DNA from: a virus
Length of the DNA: 37,058 nt
IMG/VR virus record: IMGVR_UViG_3300031951_020119
Location: 1 to 37,058 of that record
Direction: 5' to 3' (one strand)
Shown: positions 1 to 8,654 of the stretch, piece after piece
Position numbering within the stretch: the stretch's first letter is position 1
Layout of the letters: the number at the start of each line of letters is the position of its first letter
Made by a program: the position numbers and the translations under genes
The notes under the pieces: generated by a model
The model's database searches: none
What the model was told of the DNA's origin: nothing
The model's input: the letters and a program-made list of their open reading frames with translations, nothing else

Positions 1-425
1 TGATAAATGTCTTGTGGAGAATAGGCTACGTCGCCAAATTCCTCGCTAGAACCAGCGGAATAAAATCTGCACTTAGGATGAAGTCTGCGGATAGCCTCCA
101 AGCATCTTGCAACTCCAGTAGCATTTGTGTCGAATGTTTGCAAGGGTATTTCCCAGCTACACCCAACAAAGGATTGGGCGCCAAAATTAATAAAATAATC
201 AGGCTTTAAAGATTGAATAATGCCGTCTATACTAACAGCATCAGAAAGATCTCCATATATAAATTTAAATCTTGGATTGTTTATGAACTTTTGGCAATTT
301 ATATAATTGGGATTAGATGCTCTTCTGGCAACGCCATGGATATTATAATTAGTTTTTTCGAGCAAATATTCAACCATGTTCGCTCCGTCCTGCCCGGTTA
401 CTCCAGTGATGACAATATTATTCAT
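1..425 (-). CDS. gmd: GDP-mannose 4,6-dehydratase-like protein, N-terminal part (cut by window edge)
   Basis: This is the first ~141 residues of an extended short-chain dehydrogenase; the rest lies beyond base 1. I translated it from the ATG at 425-423. It opens with MNNIVITGVTGQDGANMVEYL, the glycine-rich NAD(P)-binding motif in the TGxTGQDG form typical of GDP-mannose 4,6-dehydratases, followed by GVARRAS and YGDLSDA, which also match that family. The enzyme converts GDP-D-mannose to GDP-4-keto-6-deoxymannose, precursor of GDP-fucose, rhamnose or perosamine. The catalytic YxxxK is outside the window. The start codon overlaps the stop of the upstream gene (TAATG), so the two are translationally coupled in the minus-strand sugar operon. 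A related GDP-sugar dehydratase or epimerase cannot be excluded. Confidence 0.8.
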   Translation of the reverse strand, partial: MNNIVITGVTGQDGANMVEYLLEKTNYNIHGVARRASNPNYINCQKFINNPRFKFIYGDLSDAVSIDGIIQSLKPDYFINFGAQSFVGCSWEIPLQTFDTNATGVARCLEAIRRLHPKCRFYSAGSSEEFGDVAYSPQDIY

Positions 426-907
426 TATTTATCTCTTTCGCTTAGAATTGGATTATTAGAAGGCCAATGAATATTATATTTTGGATCATTCCATTTTAAA
501 GTAAATTGTTTGTCGCAATCAGTATATTCTCCAGTATAAGATAGTTTATAATCATAAACACAAACATCTGATAAAACATAAAAACTATTACCTATGCCAG
601 GAGGCAAAAGGATAGCTTTTTTATTTTCATTGCTTAAAATTTTAGTTATGTGTTTATTGTAGTCTTTAGATTCTGGTCTATTATCTACGAACACAGCATG
701 AACCCTTCCATATAAACAAGATACAAGCTTCCAAGTATTAAAATCTCCATGGATTCCTACTAGGCAGTTTTTATATCTAATGCAAACCTTATCGTGGTCA
801 AACTTTTTGCCATCCAAAGAATCTTTATATGTTGTGAAAATTTCTCCTCGAAAATCTTCGAAGCTATCAAATTTAAACTCTTTTATATCTTTTAAACTGG
901 TTTCCAT
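425..907 (-). CDS. RmlC-like dTDP-sugar 3,5-epimerase family protein
   Basis: A 160-aa cupin-type protein resembling dTDP-4-dehydrorhamnose 3,5-epimerase (RmlC), which epimerises dTDP-4-keto-6-deoxyglucose in rhamnose synthesis. Family marks are F-x-D-x-RGE near residues 16-22, GIHGD with H53 at the position of the catalytic His in the usual GLHYQ, the strand KLVSCLYGRVHAVFVDNRPES (residues 60-80), LLPPGIGNSFYVLSD (100-114) and a C-terminal DPKYNIHWP/LSERDK. The second conserved His (normally in GFAHGF) is Asn107 here, so activity on the standard substrate is not certain. At 160 aa it is a little shorter than typical RmlC (~180). The stop overlaps the start of the gmd-like gene by one base, and the start overlaps the methyltransferase gene by 16 bp. 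Confidence 0.75.
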   Translation of the reverse strand: METSLKDIKEFKFDSFEDFRGEIFTTYKDSLDGKKFDHDKVCIRYKNCLVGIHGDFNTWKLVSCLYGRVHAVFVDNRPESKDYNKHITKILSNENKKAILLPPGIGNSFYVLSDVCVYDYKLSYTGEYTDCDKQFTLKWNDPKYNIHWPSNNPILSERDK

Positions 908-1803
908 ATGATTACAGTATGTCCTTCAATAAACTTGCTACCATAATATAGTCTTCTAGTGTCTAAAATTCTAATTTTGCCTTCTGATTCTAGTTTTCTC
1001 AAAGAAGTCAGATAGTTTTTTAGGTAATTTCTCTTGTTAAAATATTGAATAGTTAAATAATCAAGAATATTTTCTGGATCTAAGACTTCGTGAATCGGTT
1101 CAAAATGAATGCACAAGCCGGGCTTACTATTAACAAAATATTCAAGCACTTTATCATGCTTCTCTCCTATTTGCTCCAAAGACGCGACGGTATAGATAAG
1201 TGAATCTTTAATATCAATAGAATAATCTGGCTCGAAATAATTAAAATTAAAGCCTTTGATATTGTGTGATCCGATTGCGTTGGAGCACTCCGCTATATTG
1301 TTCTGAGACGCAACGCTCCAATCTCCTCCGTGATAAAGCTTATCAGAAAAGTATTTGTTTAGTCTAAATAAGTGATATCCTGTACCGCATCCAAATTCGA
1401 AAATCTTGTCGTAGTTTGGAATATGCTCAAGGAGTAAAGCGTCAACAAAAAAAGAATGCAAATGATAATCAAAATCTTTAGAATGGGTTTTAATTATTTG
1501 TTTGTTAAGTCTTGCAATATTATTTTTTTTGTGATACTTGGGTATCAAAGATTCTGGGTTTAAAGTCTTTTTAAATTCTTCTAGATTTTCTTTCCATCCA
1601 CTTTCCCAATGAGAGATGCGGCCTTCTCCAGCCCTTATCAAGTCCGATGATAAAACATTAATATAATTGACTATATAATTATGGAGTTCGACAGAATCCA
1701 AAGGCTCGTATAGCAATTCAGAGTTATTAATTTTAGAAATTAATAAAGGGCTTATTTGGTGAGAGTATCTGCTTTGAATGTCTTGAGGTATAACTTTAAA
1801 CAT
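892..1803 (-). CDS. class I SAM-dependent methyltransferase
   Basis: A 303-aa protein with a central class I methyltransferase fold. The SAM-binding motif I is IFEFGCGTGYHLFRL (about residues 135-149), followed by GGDWSVAS as a probable motif II region. The ~130-residue N-terminal part (HQISPLLISKINN onwards) is not a fold I recognise and may define the substrate. It sits between NDP-sugar enzymes, so a sugar or glycan methyltransferase is the likely role; this is inference from context. Its end overlaps the RmlC-like gene by 16 bp and its start overlaps the epimerase gene by 8 bp, which points to one polycistronic message. Confidence 0.7.
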   Translation of the reverse strand: MFKVIPQDIQSRYSHQISPLLISKINNSELLYEPLDSVELHNYIVNYINVLSSDLIRAGEGRISHWESGWKENLEEFKKTLNPESLIPKYHKKNNIARLNKQIIKTHSKDFDYHLHSFFVDALLLEHIPNYDKIFEFGCGTGYHLFRLNKYFSDKLYHGGDWSVASQNNIAECSNAIGSHNIKGFNFNYFEPDYSIDIKDSLIYTVASLEQIGEKHDKVLEYFVNSKPGLCIHFEPIHEVLDPENILDYLTIQYFNKRNYLKNYLTSLRKLESEGKIRILDTRRLYYGSKFIEGHTVIIWKPV

Positions 1804-2731
1804 AATTTTTGTACCATTTAATGCATTTTTTGAGTCCGTCTTGCAATGATGTTTTATTTAGTTTACCAAATTCTTGCTCGTATCTAGAAATGTCTACGCA
1901 AGCTTTGTTTGGGCTATTTGCTAATTTGTTTTTCTTATCTCCTATTTTTACTTGACAGCCTAAAATATCTCCAATAGATTCCGCCAATTCTTTAATAGAC
2001 AATAGATCTTTGCCGCCTATATTATATATGTTGTGCTTGCCTTTTGTTGCAATATTTAGAATACCTTCTATACAATCATCCACGTAAATATAGCTTCTTA
2101 AAGCAGAGCCTTCGTCCAATAGTGATATCTCGTTATTTTCGCAACCTTTAATGATAAATTCAGATAGGACCCTCTTGTCGTCTTTTTTAAATCCTGGGCC
2201 GTAGCATAAACAAAGTCTAATTGATTTATGATTTAGATTTGGATCACCAAAAGCAAGCAAAGATTCTCCAAATAGCTTACTTAAAATATAACAATTTCTA
2301 GTATTTGATGGATTGATAGTTATATTTGATTCTTCTGAATTTCCTTCGCTTTCGGAATACACTTCACTTGTGCTGATAAAAATAAATTGTTCGGTAGCTT
2401 TGCAAACTAAATTTTGCAAAGACAAAGTGTTTAGAGCAAAGGTTTTATTTGGGTTTTTTATAAATTTCTGCGGTTGCCCATATCCAGAGCAATGAAATAT
2501 AATGTCAAATTTAGGCAAAGCATTAATCTTTTCTAAATCTGTTATATCAAATATGTGGTGGTTGGAAGCTTTTAAAAGATCTTTGAAATTTGGTCCTGGA
2601 GGATTTAAATAATTTACATGCACATCACAGAATGGAATAGAAAATAATCTTTTGCAAAGATTGTATCCCAAAACGCCAGAGGCTCCAGTGACTAATACTT
2701 TTTTGCTTTCAAAGTAATTAGTGTTATTCAT
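1796..2731 (-). CDS. NAD-dependent epimerase/dehydratase (extended SDR)
   Basis: A 311-aa extended short-chain dehydrogenase acting on an NDP-sugar. It has the Rossmann motif KKVLVTGASGVLGYNL (residues ~10-25), FISTSEVY with the catalytic Ser/Thr region, and the catalytic YILSK (Tyr-x3-Lys). Later come the family motifs RLCLCYGPG and SYIYVDDCIEG, and a C-terminal region (NIGGKDLLSIKELAE) typical of UDP-glucose epimerase/dTDP-glucose dehydratase relatives. The exact substrate and whether it is an epimerase, dehydratase, decarboxylase or reductase cannot be read from sequence alone. It is embedded in the minus-strand sugar operon, overlapping its neighbours by 8 bp on each side. Confidence 0.75.
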   Translation of the reverse strand: MNNTNYFESKKVLVTGASGVLGYNLCKRLFSIPFCDVHVNYLNPPGPNFKDLLKASNHHIFDITDLEKINALPKFDIIFHCSGYGQPQKFIKNPNKTFALNTLSLQNLVCKATEQFIFISTSEVYSESEGNSEESNITINPSNTRNCYILSKLFGESLLAFGDPNLNHKSIRLCLCYGPGFKKDDKRVLSEFIIKGCENNEISLLDEGSALRSYIYVDDCIEGILNIATKGKHNIYNIGGKDLLSIKELAESIGDILGCQVKIGDKKNKLANSPNKACVDISRYEQEFGKLNKTSLQDGLKKCIKWYKNYV

Positions 2732-3449
2732 AATTTTGATCTACTGAAAGAATGTCTATGTCTGAATATTTTCTAACTATATCATTTCTGATTGGATAAA
2801 GAACTCCAGAGGTGGACCATAATTGCATAAATTTCGGCCTATCTTGATCCCAAAATTTGCCGCATAGACTTGTCGACTCCTTAACTTGATGCTCTGTATT
2901 TTCGTTACAAATAAAATCAACGAAAACAGTAGTGTATCCGGCGACACTCATTCTCATATACAAATCAAGTTCTCCCATGACTCCATTGAACCTCTTGTCA
3001 ATACCGCCTAAATCATTGAAAACATGGCGTCTATACAATCCGCAAACTGGAAGCAATGGAAGATAAGATAAATTTAGAATATTGCCAGAAATATTTTGGT
3101 TATAAATATTAGAACTGCCGTTTTGGAAATACTTGCATGTTGCCATGACATTATCTTTACCGGAAACCGCTTTATACATTGTTTCTATTCCGCCATCAGA
3201 ATACTCTATATCGTCAACGACTTGCAAAAGTGTTTCTCCAGTACACATTGACGCTGCTGCATGGAAACACTGAGATGGCTTGACATTGCTTTTATAAAAA
3301 CGAATCTCGTTCGGCAAACTAAAATCTGGCTCGTTTGGCCCTACGATAACGATTTCAAAGCTTAATCCTGTTTTGGCTAACATTTCGTGGATTCTCATCC
3401 AACGATAAGGTCTAATAGATGATAGATAGGCGCTTACATTAGGAGGCAT
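2724..3449 (-). CDS. GT2-like glycosyltransferase
   Basis: A 241-aa GT-A fold glycosyltransferase candidate. The early segment LSFEIVIVGPNEPDFSLP (about residues 29-46) resembles the beta-strand and nucleotide-binding loop of family 2. LLQVVDDIEYSDGG carries an acidic VDD at the DxD position, and GGIDKRFNGVMGELDLYMRM is the usual acceptor-side GG-x(n)-ED/ELD-like motif. There is no membrane segment, so it is probably a soluble cytoplasmic enzyme. Donor and acceptor are unknown. The start overlaps the transketolase C subunit gene by 11 bp, so it is coupled to the sugar operon. Confidence 0.7.
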   Translation of the reverse strand: MPPNVSAYLSSIRPYRWMRIHEMLAKTGLSFEIVIVGPNEPDFSLPNEIRFYKSNVKPSQCFHAAASMCTGETLLQVVDDIEYSDGGIETMYKAVSGKDNVMATCKYFQNGSSNIYNQNISGNILNLSYLPLLPVCGLYRRHVFNDLGGIDKRFNGVMGELDLYMRMSVAGYTTVFVDFICNENTEHQVKESTSLCGKFWDQDRPKFMQLWSTSGVLYPIRNDIVRKYSDIDILSVDQNYE

Positions 3450-4335
3450 AAATTTTAGATAATTTTTCTATTATGGAATTGTCGTCTAATCCTAGGAATT
3501 TGTCTATATTTTCTTTCTTTCCGTATTTTTCTATAAACATTTTTGGTACTGAAATAGATTGTATAGATTCTATATTTTTTATAGAGCAGGCAATTTTAGA
3601 AATTATATCTGTCGCAGCACATGGTTCAACGACTGTTATTTTTTTAATTATGCCTTTAGATTCAATTATTGAATTAAGTTTTGCAACGTCAAATTCAGAT
3701 ACATTATAAGTATAAAGTATAGTATAATCTGGATTGCTTTTTACTAAAGATGAGATATCTTTTATTGCATTACCTAAAATTATGCAGACGCCATTTTTGC
3801 CATGGGTTAACTCTTCAAGATCTTCGTAGGAATTGTGAAACGACGTTAGATTGTTTTCTACTTCAGACAAACGAATATATTTTGGGCATTGAAAATTAAG
3901 GTTTTTGGTTATTATTTCTTCAACGTCTTTTGAATTACCGGGGCAAAATGTTTTAAAATTAGGTATAGCGCTTACAATTTTTAAATCATTTGAGCAATGA
4001 TGCGTACATCCAAGCCCAGCGTAATCATAAGAATTTCCAACACTAATAACAAAAGCATTCACATTCTCATAGCCAAGATTTAACTTGAGCTGTTCATAGC
4101 TTCTTTCCGTTATAAATGGGGCGATAGAATGAATAAAGGGAATAAATCCGCTCTTTGAAAGACCACACGCTGCGCCAGTCATTGTTTGCTCCATAATTCC
4201 TAAATTGTAAGCTCTTGATGGATCGTGATCAAAAGCAGGCTTTAGAGAAAAAACGCCAATATCACCTAAAAGAATTGCTATCCTTTCGTCAGATTTAAAA
4301 ATAGAAGTTAAGTATTTATAAAAATTTTTTCTCAT
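3439..4335 (-). CDS. transketolase, C-terminal subunit (pyrimidine-binding half)
   Basis: A 298-aa protein matching the pyrimidine-binding and C-terminal domains of split transketolases. GDIGVFSL, then YNLGIMEQTMTGAACGLSKS (about residues 43-62) contains the Glu that contacts the TPP aminopyrimidine (IMEQ). FIHSIAPFITERSYEQLK and GYAGLGCTHH-type sequence (here YDYAGLGCTHH) are also characteristic, and FCPGNSKDVEE marks the end of the PYR domain. Together with the adjacent N subunit it would form a TPP enzyme transferring two-carbon ketol units, for example producing sedoheptulose-7-phosphate. The start codon directly abuts the stop of the N-subunit gene with no gap, consistent with a stoichiometric pair. 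Confidence 0.85.
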   Translation of the reverse strand: MRKNFYKYLTSIFKSDERIAILLGDIGVFSLKPAFDHDPSRAYNLGIMEQTMTGAACGLSKSGFIPFIHSIAPFITERSYEQLKLNLGYENVNAFVISVGNSYDYAGLGCTHHCSNDLKIVSAIPNFKTFCPGNSKDVEEIITKNLNFQCPKYIRLSEVENNLTSFHNSYEDLEELTHGKNGVCIILGNAIKDISSLVKSNPDYTILYTYNVSEFDVAKLNSIIESKGIIKKITVVEPCAATDIISKIACSIKNIESIQSISVPKMFIEKYGKKENIDKFLGLDDNSIIEKLSKIYAS

Positions 4336-5091
4336 TTAGTAAAGAGATTCTATTAATTGGTTGATTTCGGATTCTGAGGTTGGGTGCTTGTGGTGCCATT
4401 CAGGATTATTTTCCATGATAGGGCATCCTTTCCCTTTCGTAGTATTTAATTGAATAAACACTGGGCAGCCATGGGAAAAATGAGGGAAAATTGAAAAGAC
4501 TTGGTATATTTCGTTTTCACTGTTACCGTTGCGAATTGAAAATGGAGACCAGCCAAAAGATTGAAATTTTTCTTCGCAAGTATTTAGCTTTATAGCTCTT
4601 TCTCCAGATTTATTAAAATCCATTATACAAACTAGATTATCTAGTTCATAGGTGTTAGCCATTAAGGCTGATTCCCATGTGGTGCCTTCATTGGCTTCGC
4701 CATCTCCAATCAAACAATAAACATATCCGGGTTCTTTCTTTATTTTTTTAGCTAAAGCGAGCCCGACTGAAAATGGCAAGCCGTGACCTAGAGATCCAGT
4801 AGATATTTCAACTTGCGGAATTTTTTTTGAAGATGGGTGGCCTCCTAACTTAGAGTCTTCTTTGCAAAAACTAAAAAAATCTTCTTCTGTAATTTTGCCA
4901 GTTTGTAATAAAGCAGCATATAAAGCAAGGCTTCCGTGCCCTTTGCTTAGAACAAATCTATCGTGTTTTTTCATATGCCTAGTGTATAAAAATAACACTA
5001 CGTCTAAAATAGACAGGGCGCTCGCAATATGACCTTCTTTATTAAGATAGGCTGTGCGTATTATTTTTTCAGCTAGTCTTTTTCTGTTCAT
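4336..5091 (-). CDS. transketolase, N-terminal subunit (TPP diphosphate-binding half)
   Basis: A 251-aa thiamine diphosphate-binding subunit. The TPP signature is visible as GDGEANEGTTWESALMA (residues 129-145) with the closing Asn at 160, the GDG-x(~28)-N pattern that binds Mg-diphosphate. GHIASALS (20-27), LSKGHGSLALYAAL (49-62) and STGSLGHGLPFSVGLALA (97-114) are standard transketolase N-half motifs. It pairs with the immediately following C subunit. Split transketolases are common in bacterial polysaccharide clusters, where they can supply heptose or branched-sugar precursors. In this window the presence of an HldE-like heptose kinase makes sedoheptulose-7-phosphate supply an attractive role (inference). 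The start overlaps the preceding GT2 gene by 23 bp. Confidence 0.88.
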   Translation of the reverse strand: MNRKRLAEKIIRTAYLNKEGHIASALSILDVVLFLYTRHMKKHDRFVLSKGHGSLALYAALLQTGKITEEDFFSFCKEDSKLGGHPSSKKIPQVEISTGSLGHGLPFSVGLALAKKIKKEPGYVYCLIGDGEANEGTTWESALMANTYELDNLVCIMDFNKSGERAIKLNTCEEKFQSFGWSPFSIRNGNSENEIYQVFSIFPHFSHGCPVFIQLNTTKGKGCPIMENNPEWHHKHPTSESEINQLIESLY

Positions 5092-5806
5092 TTTTTAGAT
5101 TAAGATATTTTAAATCTTTTTGCCGTTCTTCTTCTAGTCTTTCTTTGGCGTTTTTCTTTCCAGTTGACATTCCTTCTGGATTAAAATAATAAAGCCCAAG
5201 AATTTCTGGTATCATTTTAAATTTACTACCATTCAAAACAGCTCTCATCCACATATCTGAATCAGCGCAAGATTTCAAAGATTCATCAAAAAGGCCATTT
5301 TTTTCATGCATGGATCTTCTCCACATAGGATTATTATGAGGAGAGTTATGCTTTAGTAGCCCATCTATGCCAGTAAATTCATAACATGGATAAATAGAAT
5401 CGCAATTATGAAAATCATAAGTTTCGTTAGGTCTTTTAGAAAGCAGCGAAGGGGCATAGACTAAATCTATATCAGGGTTAAGCTCAAGCTCTAAATAATG
5501 TCTTTCTAAGGAATCTTTTCTTTTTCTATCGTCAGTATTTGCAATTGTAATATATGGAGAAGTTCCTGCTTGTATAGCAATATTTAAACATTTAGAAATG
5601 CCAGGATCGTTATCAAGCTCAATTAATCTAATGTTGTTAAATCTATTAGAGTATAGATTATATATTCTTTTAAGTTTATCAGAAGGAAATGGGGCGACTA
5701 GTATCAGCTCACACTCTTTGAAAAAAGTTTGACTTATAAGATCAATGAAATAACCTTCTAAAAAAGAATCGCAGTTGAAAACAGAACTAATAATATCAAT
5801 TTTCAT
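5069..5806 (-). CDS. GT2 family glycosyltransferase
   Basis: A 245-aa family 2 glycosyltransferase. It opens with the GT-A start MKIDIISSVFNCDSFLEGY, has NDPGISKCLNIAIQAGTSPY (about 76-95), and the metal/nucleotide-binding NTDD at the DxD position. NNPMWRRSMHEKNGLFDESL followed by CADSDMWMRAV is the usual G-x-FDE...DxD/ED-x-D-WMR acceptor motif of GT2 enzymes. It lacks a transmembrane anchor. The last ~30 residues are lysine- and glutamate-rich. It lies between the transketolase pair and the GT9-like gene, with a 23-bp overlap into the former and one base of separation from the latter. Confidence 0.85.
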   Translation of the reverse strand: MKIDIISSVFNCDSFLEGYFIDLISQTFFKECELILVAPFPSDKLKRIYNLYSNRFNNIRLIELDNDPGISKCLNIAIQAGTSPYITIANTDDRKRKDSLERHYLELELNPDIDLVYAPSLLSKRPNETYDFHNCDSIYPCYEFTGIDGLLKHNSPHNNPMWRRSMHEKNGLFDESLKSCADSDMWMRAVLNGSKFKMIPEILGLYYFNPEGMSTGKKNAKERLEEERQKDLKYLNLKNEQKKTS

Positions 5807-5807
5807 T

Positions 5808-6590
5808 TTAAGCTAAAAATTCTTTGATGCTTGCGATTATATCTTTAGAAGATTCATTGATATTTTTATATCTAAAAACTTTCAATATTTCATCTTGCTC
5901 ATACTGATTGATAAACATCTTATCTCTTAGAGGATCTTGAAAATCTCCTAAAATGCAAAACGTAGGAATTTTGCTCATGACAGCCATTCCTTTGAAACAA
6001 CTATCAGTGCCTATAACTTTGCTGCATAGCTTAACCGCTTCTAAACTGCAGGAGATATCCATATTTGTATGAAGAACATTATCAGACTCTTTTATCGGAT
6101 AAGTTTCTAGTTCGGATTGCGAACCAAAAATGATATAATTAAAATCATCAGACATGATTTCAGAAACAATTTCTGATGGCAAATATTTTAACGGAAGGTC
6201 AAATTTAGAATAAGTATCAGAAGAAAAGAAACTGCCGAATGGGTGAATCCCTATAATTGGCTTTTTGCTCTTAAACTTTTCTGAAAATGCTAAAGCTTTT
6301 TCTTGAGACTCTTTGGAAAAATTTACTAGAGAATAGAAAGCTCTTGGGCATTCTCTAATATTTGAAGTTGAATTTTCGCCGTGATTAGCAAGGATCTTAT
6401 CGATTTGAGCGTCATGTTCTTCTATGTTATTAAAATAATAGAAGTGAGCATTAGTTAAATTAAAGCTTTTGAAAAACTCTTCTGCTCCATGAAAGTGTGT
6501 ATGAATAATAAATTCTTGAGTAGAATTACCAATCATAAACCAAGAACTCTGGAGAAAATCCCCAACCCCGCCTCTGACGTAAAATTTCAT
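5808..6590 (-). CDS. GT9 (heptosyltransferase-like) glycosyltransferase
   Basis: A 260-aa GT-B protein resembling family 9. The start MKFYVRGGVGDFLQSSWFM matches the RxGxxGD-x-LQ opening of heptosyltransferases. KKPIIGIHPFGSF and YIIFGSQSELE are the strands flanking the nucleotide site, and CSKVIGTDSCFKGMAVMSKI resembles the D-S/T-x(2)-x-H-x-A loop that binds ADP-sugar in GT9. It is shorter than the ~320-350 aa of LPS heptosyltransferases. With an HldE-like kinase and a TibC-like transferase also in the window, it may use an ADP-heptose donor, but GT9-like phage proteins are diverse. It is the first gene of the minus-strand sugar operon, about 14 bases after a strong hairpin. Confidence 0.7.
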   Translation of the reverse strand: MKFYVRGGVGDFLQSSWFMIGNSTQEFIIHTHFHGAEEFFKSFNLTNAHFYYFNNIEEHDAQIDKILANHGENSTSNIRECPRAFYSLVNFSKESQEKALAFSEKFKSKKPIIGIHPFGSFFSSDTYSKFDLPLKYLPSEIVSEIMSDDFNYIIFGSQSELETYPIKESDNVLHTNMDISCSLEAVKLCSKVIGTDSCFKGMAVMSKIPTFCILGDFQDPLRDKMFINQYEQDEILKVFRYKNINESSKDIIASIKEFLA

Positions 6591-6604
6591 ATAGTTAAAA
6601 TGTA

Positions 6605-6646
6605 TTAGGGTCTAATTATGGAAATTTCCATAAAATTAGACCCTAA
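6605..6646. terminator. long hairpin between RNR gene and sugar operon; probable terminator or processing site
   Basis: The arms TTAGGGTCTAATT (6605-6617) and AATTAGACCCTAA (6634-6646) are exactly complementary over 13 bp, and the enclosed ATGGAAATTTCCAT is itself a palindrome, so nearly the whole 42 nt folds on itself with a small AA bulge. On the plus strand it is followed by TTTTGTAATTTTTT; on the minus strand, the direction in which both flanking genes are transcribed, the tail is only TACATTTTAAC. It could be an inefficient or bidirectional terminator, or an mRNA processing or stability element separating RNR from the sugar operon. Confidence 0.6.
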
Positions 6647-6666
6647 TTTTGTAATTTTTTATGTAA

Positions 6667-8637
6667 TTAGCGGATTGGGCAAGCGCCAGTAGCGCACTCA
6701 GCCATATCTAGCATTTCAGTATTATTGATAGAAGCTGTAGATATAGATTTAACCTTAGCAGATGCAGCTAGATAGGTCTCTTCATCAATCTCTTGATAGG
6801 GGGCCTGCTTAAATCCGTGATTTTTAAATAGCAAGAAGCTAACGCTCTTAATGTTATGCTCATAGTTTTCCTTAAGCCAATTCTTAAGAATGTCCAATTC
6901 CTCTGGTTTATAGTAAGCGGTAACAGAAACGGCATTGTCAGCCCAATCGGTTTGCAGTTTCTTAACCATGTCTAACTGCTTAATGACATCCATTTCTTTG
7001 GTAAGAATAGAGCCCTCGGGGGTTTTGCATGGGAAATATACGACAACAGTATCTCTGTTTTCTGTGCCATCAAAATTAACAAGGAATTCAACATGGTATC
7101 CCATGTCTTTACAAATTTGCACAAGCGCGTCAGAGCTAGACATGCGGACAGTGCGCATGTAATACTGGCTGAAAGCTGGGTGAACTCCGGGGGTGGCTCC
7201 GCCAAGAAGACTCAGCGTCCCAGAAGGCTTAACAGTTGTAAGCTTAATGCTTTCAGGCCATCCACGCTCCTTGCTCCAAGCCCTATCAAAAGCGCGCAAA
7301 GCAGTGTAACAGTCATCAAGCCAATCAAGCTTATGAAGAGACTGGCAAACACCAGTAATACCAAGCCCCAGGCGCATATTCTTATGAACGATCTTATTAG
7401 TTTCTTCATGAATGAAAGGAAGAGAAGCTATGGCCTTTTGGGTCTTATAAAGAAGCTGAGAGCAGTCAAGAAGCTCTTCTTTGCTTTCGATGTTATTAAG
7501 ATAAAGCTCGCAAAGATTGCAGCACTCGTAATTAGAAAGACTAATTTCGGCGCAAGGATTGGTCATCTCGCAATTATCAACATCAGTTGGGTACATCCCA
7601 TTTTCTGAAATAGGACCGTCTTTAATTCGCCCAAACTTTTGAGATAAGGGTAAGTTGAAGAAGCCATAAGGCTCGCCGTTGGCGTATCCGCTATCAGGAT
7701 TTACTTCGTAACCATTTTTCCAAATCTCTTCGAGAACATGATCGAAGCTATCAGCATAAATCGTGTTATTACTCATGGCTCGCCAGTTAGGAACATTTCC
7801 GGTCCCCCAATTCTTAGCGCGTAGATAAAGAATATCGTCAGGATCGCCAAGAGCGATCTCGGCGCTTCGACGCACATTTCCAGCTACAACAATGCTGCCG
7901 ATTATATTGCAGACATCTAGAACATCGAGCGAACGAAGTTTCTTGCCTTCTCTAGATTGGAAAATTTTTGTGATCTTATCGATTCCATCAATAAGGATTT
8001 GTGGACCACTAGCTTTTCCGCCAAAGCCTTTGATTGGCTCTCCATACCCACGAATGAGGATAGTCGAATAACTAAACGACTTGCCAGTGACATAGAAAGC
8101 GTCCAAGACCTTAGATAGCAAGTTAACCCAGCCTTCACGCTTGTCAGGAACAATGTAATCAGCATCTTTAGTACCTTCATGAATAACCTTTACACTTTTT
8201 TTAATTTTAGGTAACTCATGAACGTCTTCTCTGCGGATACTATAACCAACTCCACCACCAAGCATCAGATTCTCAAAAAGAAACAAAAATGCATTAGGTT
8301 CTCGCATCGCTACAGCCCAGCAATTAAGCAATGAATTAGCGCCAAAGCGATCAACTGTAGATGTGCCAAGCTGCCAAAGCATTCTTCCGGCAAAATTGCA
8401 CTTTAGATTAAATACATAATCATATATTCTTTCGGCTTCTTCTTCTGTGTATCCAGCGCCAATCTTTTGCGCCCCATTTACGCAACGCTCTACAGTTTCA
8501 TACCACTCTTCGGTAGAGCCATCTTCCTTGAGTCTTGCGTATGTTCTTTTGTAGACAACATAGCCCAAACCATTGAAGCCCCAGTTTGGTTGTTTGCCTT
8601 TGTATTTTGAAATAAAATCTTTAGATAGAATGCTCAT
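6667..8637 (-). CDS. nrdJ: adenosylcobalamin-dependent (class II) ribonucleoside-triphosphate reductase
   Basis: A monomeric class II ribonucleotide reductase that reduces NTPs to dNTPs using adenosylcobalamin. From the ATG at 8637 it is 656 aa. NCWAVAMR carries the first redox Cys (about C106). NPCAEISL carries the thiyl-radical Cys (C362) with its neighbouring Glu, and CNL eleven residues later carries the second redox Cys (C373). The C-terminal CATGACPIR gives the Cx4C pair that reloads the active site, as in the Lactobacillus leichmannii enzyme. A longer reading starting with TTG at 8682 is possible, but that TTG belongs to a TTGACT promoter-like box, and the known enzyme begins close to the SILSKDF segment, so I chose ATG 8637. 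It supplies dNTPs for phage replication together with the dUTPase, dNMP kinase and deaminase. Confidence 0.93.
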   Translation of the reverse strand: MSILSKDFISKYKGKQPNWGFNGLGYVVYKRTYARLKEDGSTEEWYETVERCVNGAQKIGAGYTEEEAERIYDYVFNLKCNFAGRMLWQLGTSTVDRFGANSLLNCWAVAMREPNAFLFLFENLMLGGGVGYSIRREDVHELPKIKKSVKVIHEGTKDADYIVPDKREGWVNLLSKVLDAFYVTGKSFSYSTILIRGYGEPIKGFGGKASGPQILIDGIDKITKIFQSREGKKLRSLDVLDVCNIIGSIVVAGNVRRSAEIALGDPDDILYLRAKNWGTGNVPNWRAMSNNTIYADSFDHVLEEIWKNGYEVNPDSGYANGEPYGFFNLPLSQKFGRIKDGPISENGMYPTDVDNCEMTNPCAEISLSNYECCNLCELYLNNIESKEELLDCSQLLYKTQKAIASLPFIHEETNKIVHKNMRLGLGITGVCQSLHKLDWLDDCYTALRAFDRAWSKERGWPESIKLTTVKPSGTLSLLGGATPGVHPAFSQYYMRTVRMSSSDALVQICKDMGYHVEFLVNFDGTENRDTVVVYFPCKTPEGSILTKEMDVIKQLDMVKKLQTDWADNAVSVTAYYKPEELDILKNWLKENYEHNIKSVSFLLFKNHGFKQAPYQEIDEETYLAASAKVKSISTASINNTEMLDMAECATGACPIR

Positions 8638-8654
8638 AGGATGATGGTTTACAC

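Noticed and set aside
7093-7608. 171-aa frame on the plus strand inside the RNR gene
   Set aside because: Antisense shadow of a strongly conserved RNR coding region, with a basic, unnatural composition.
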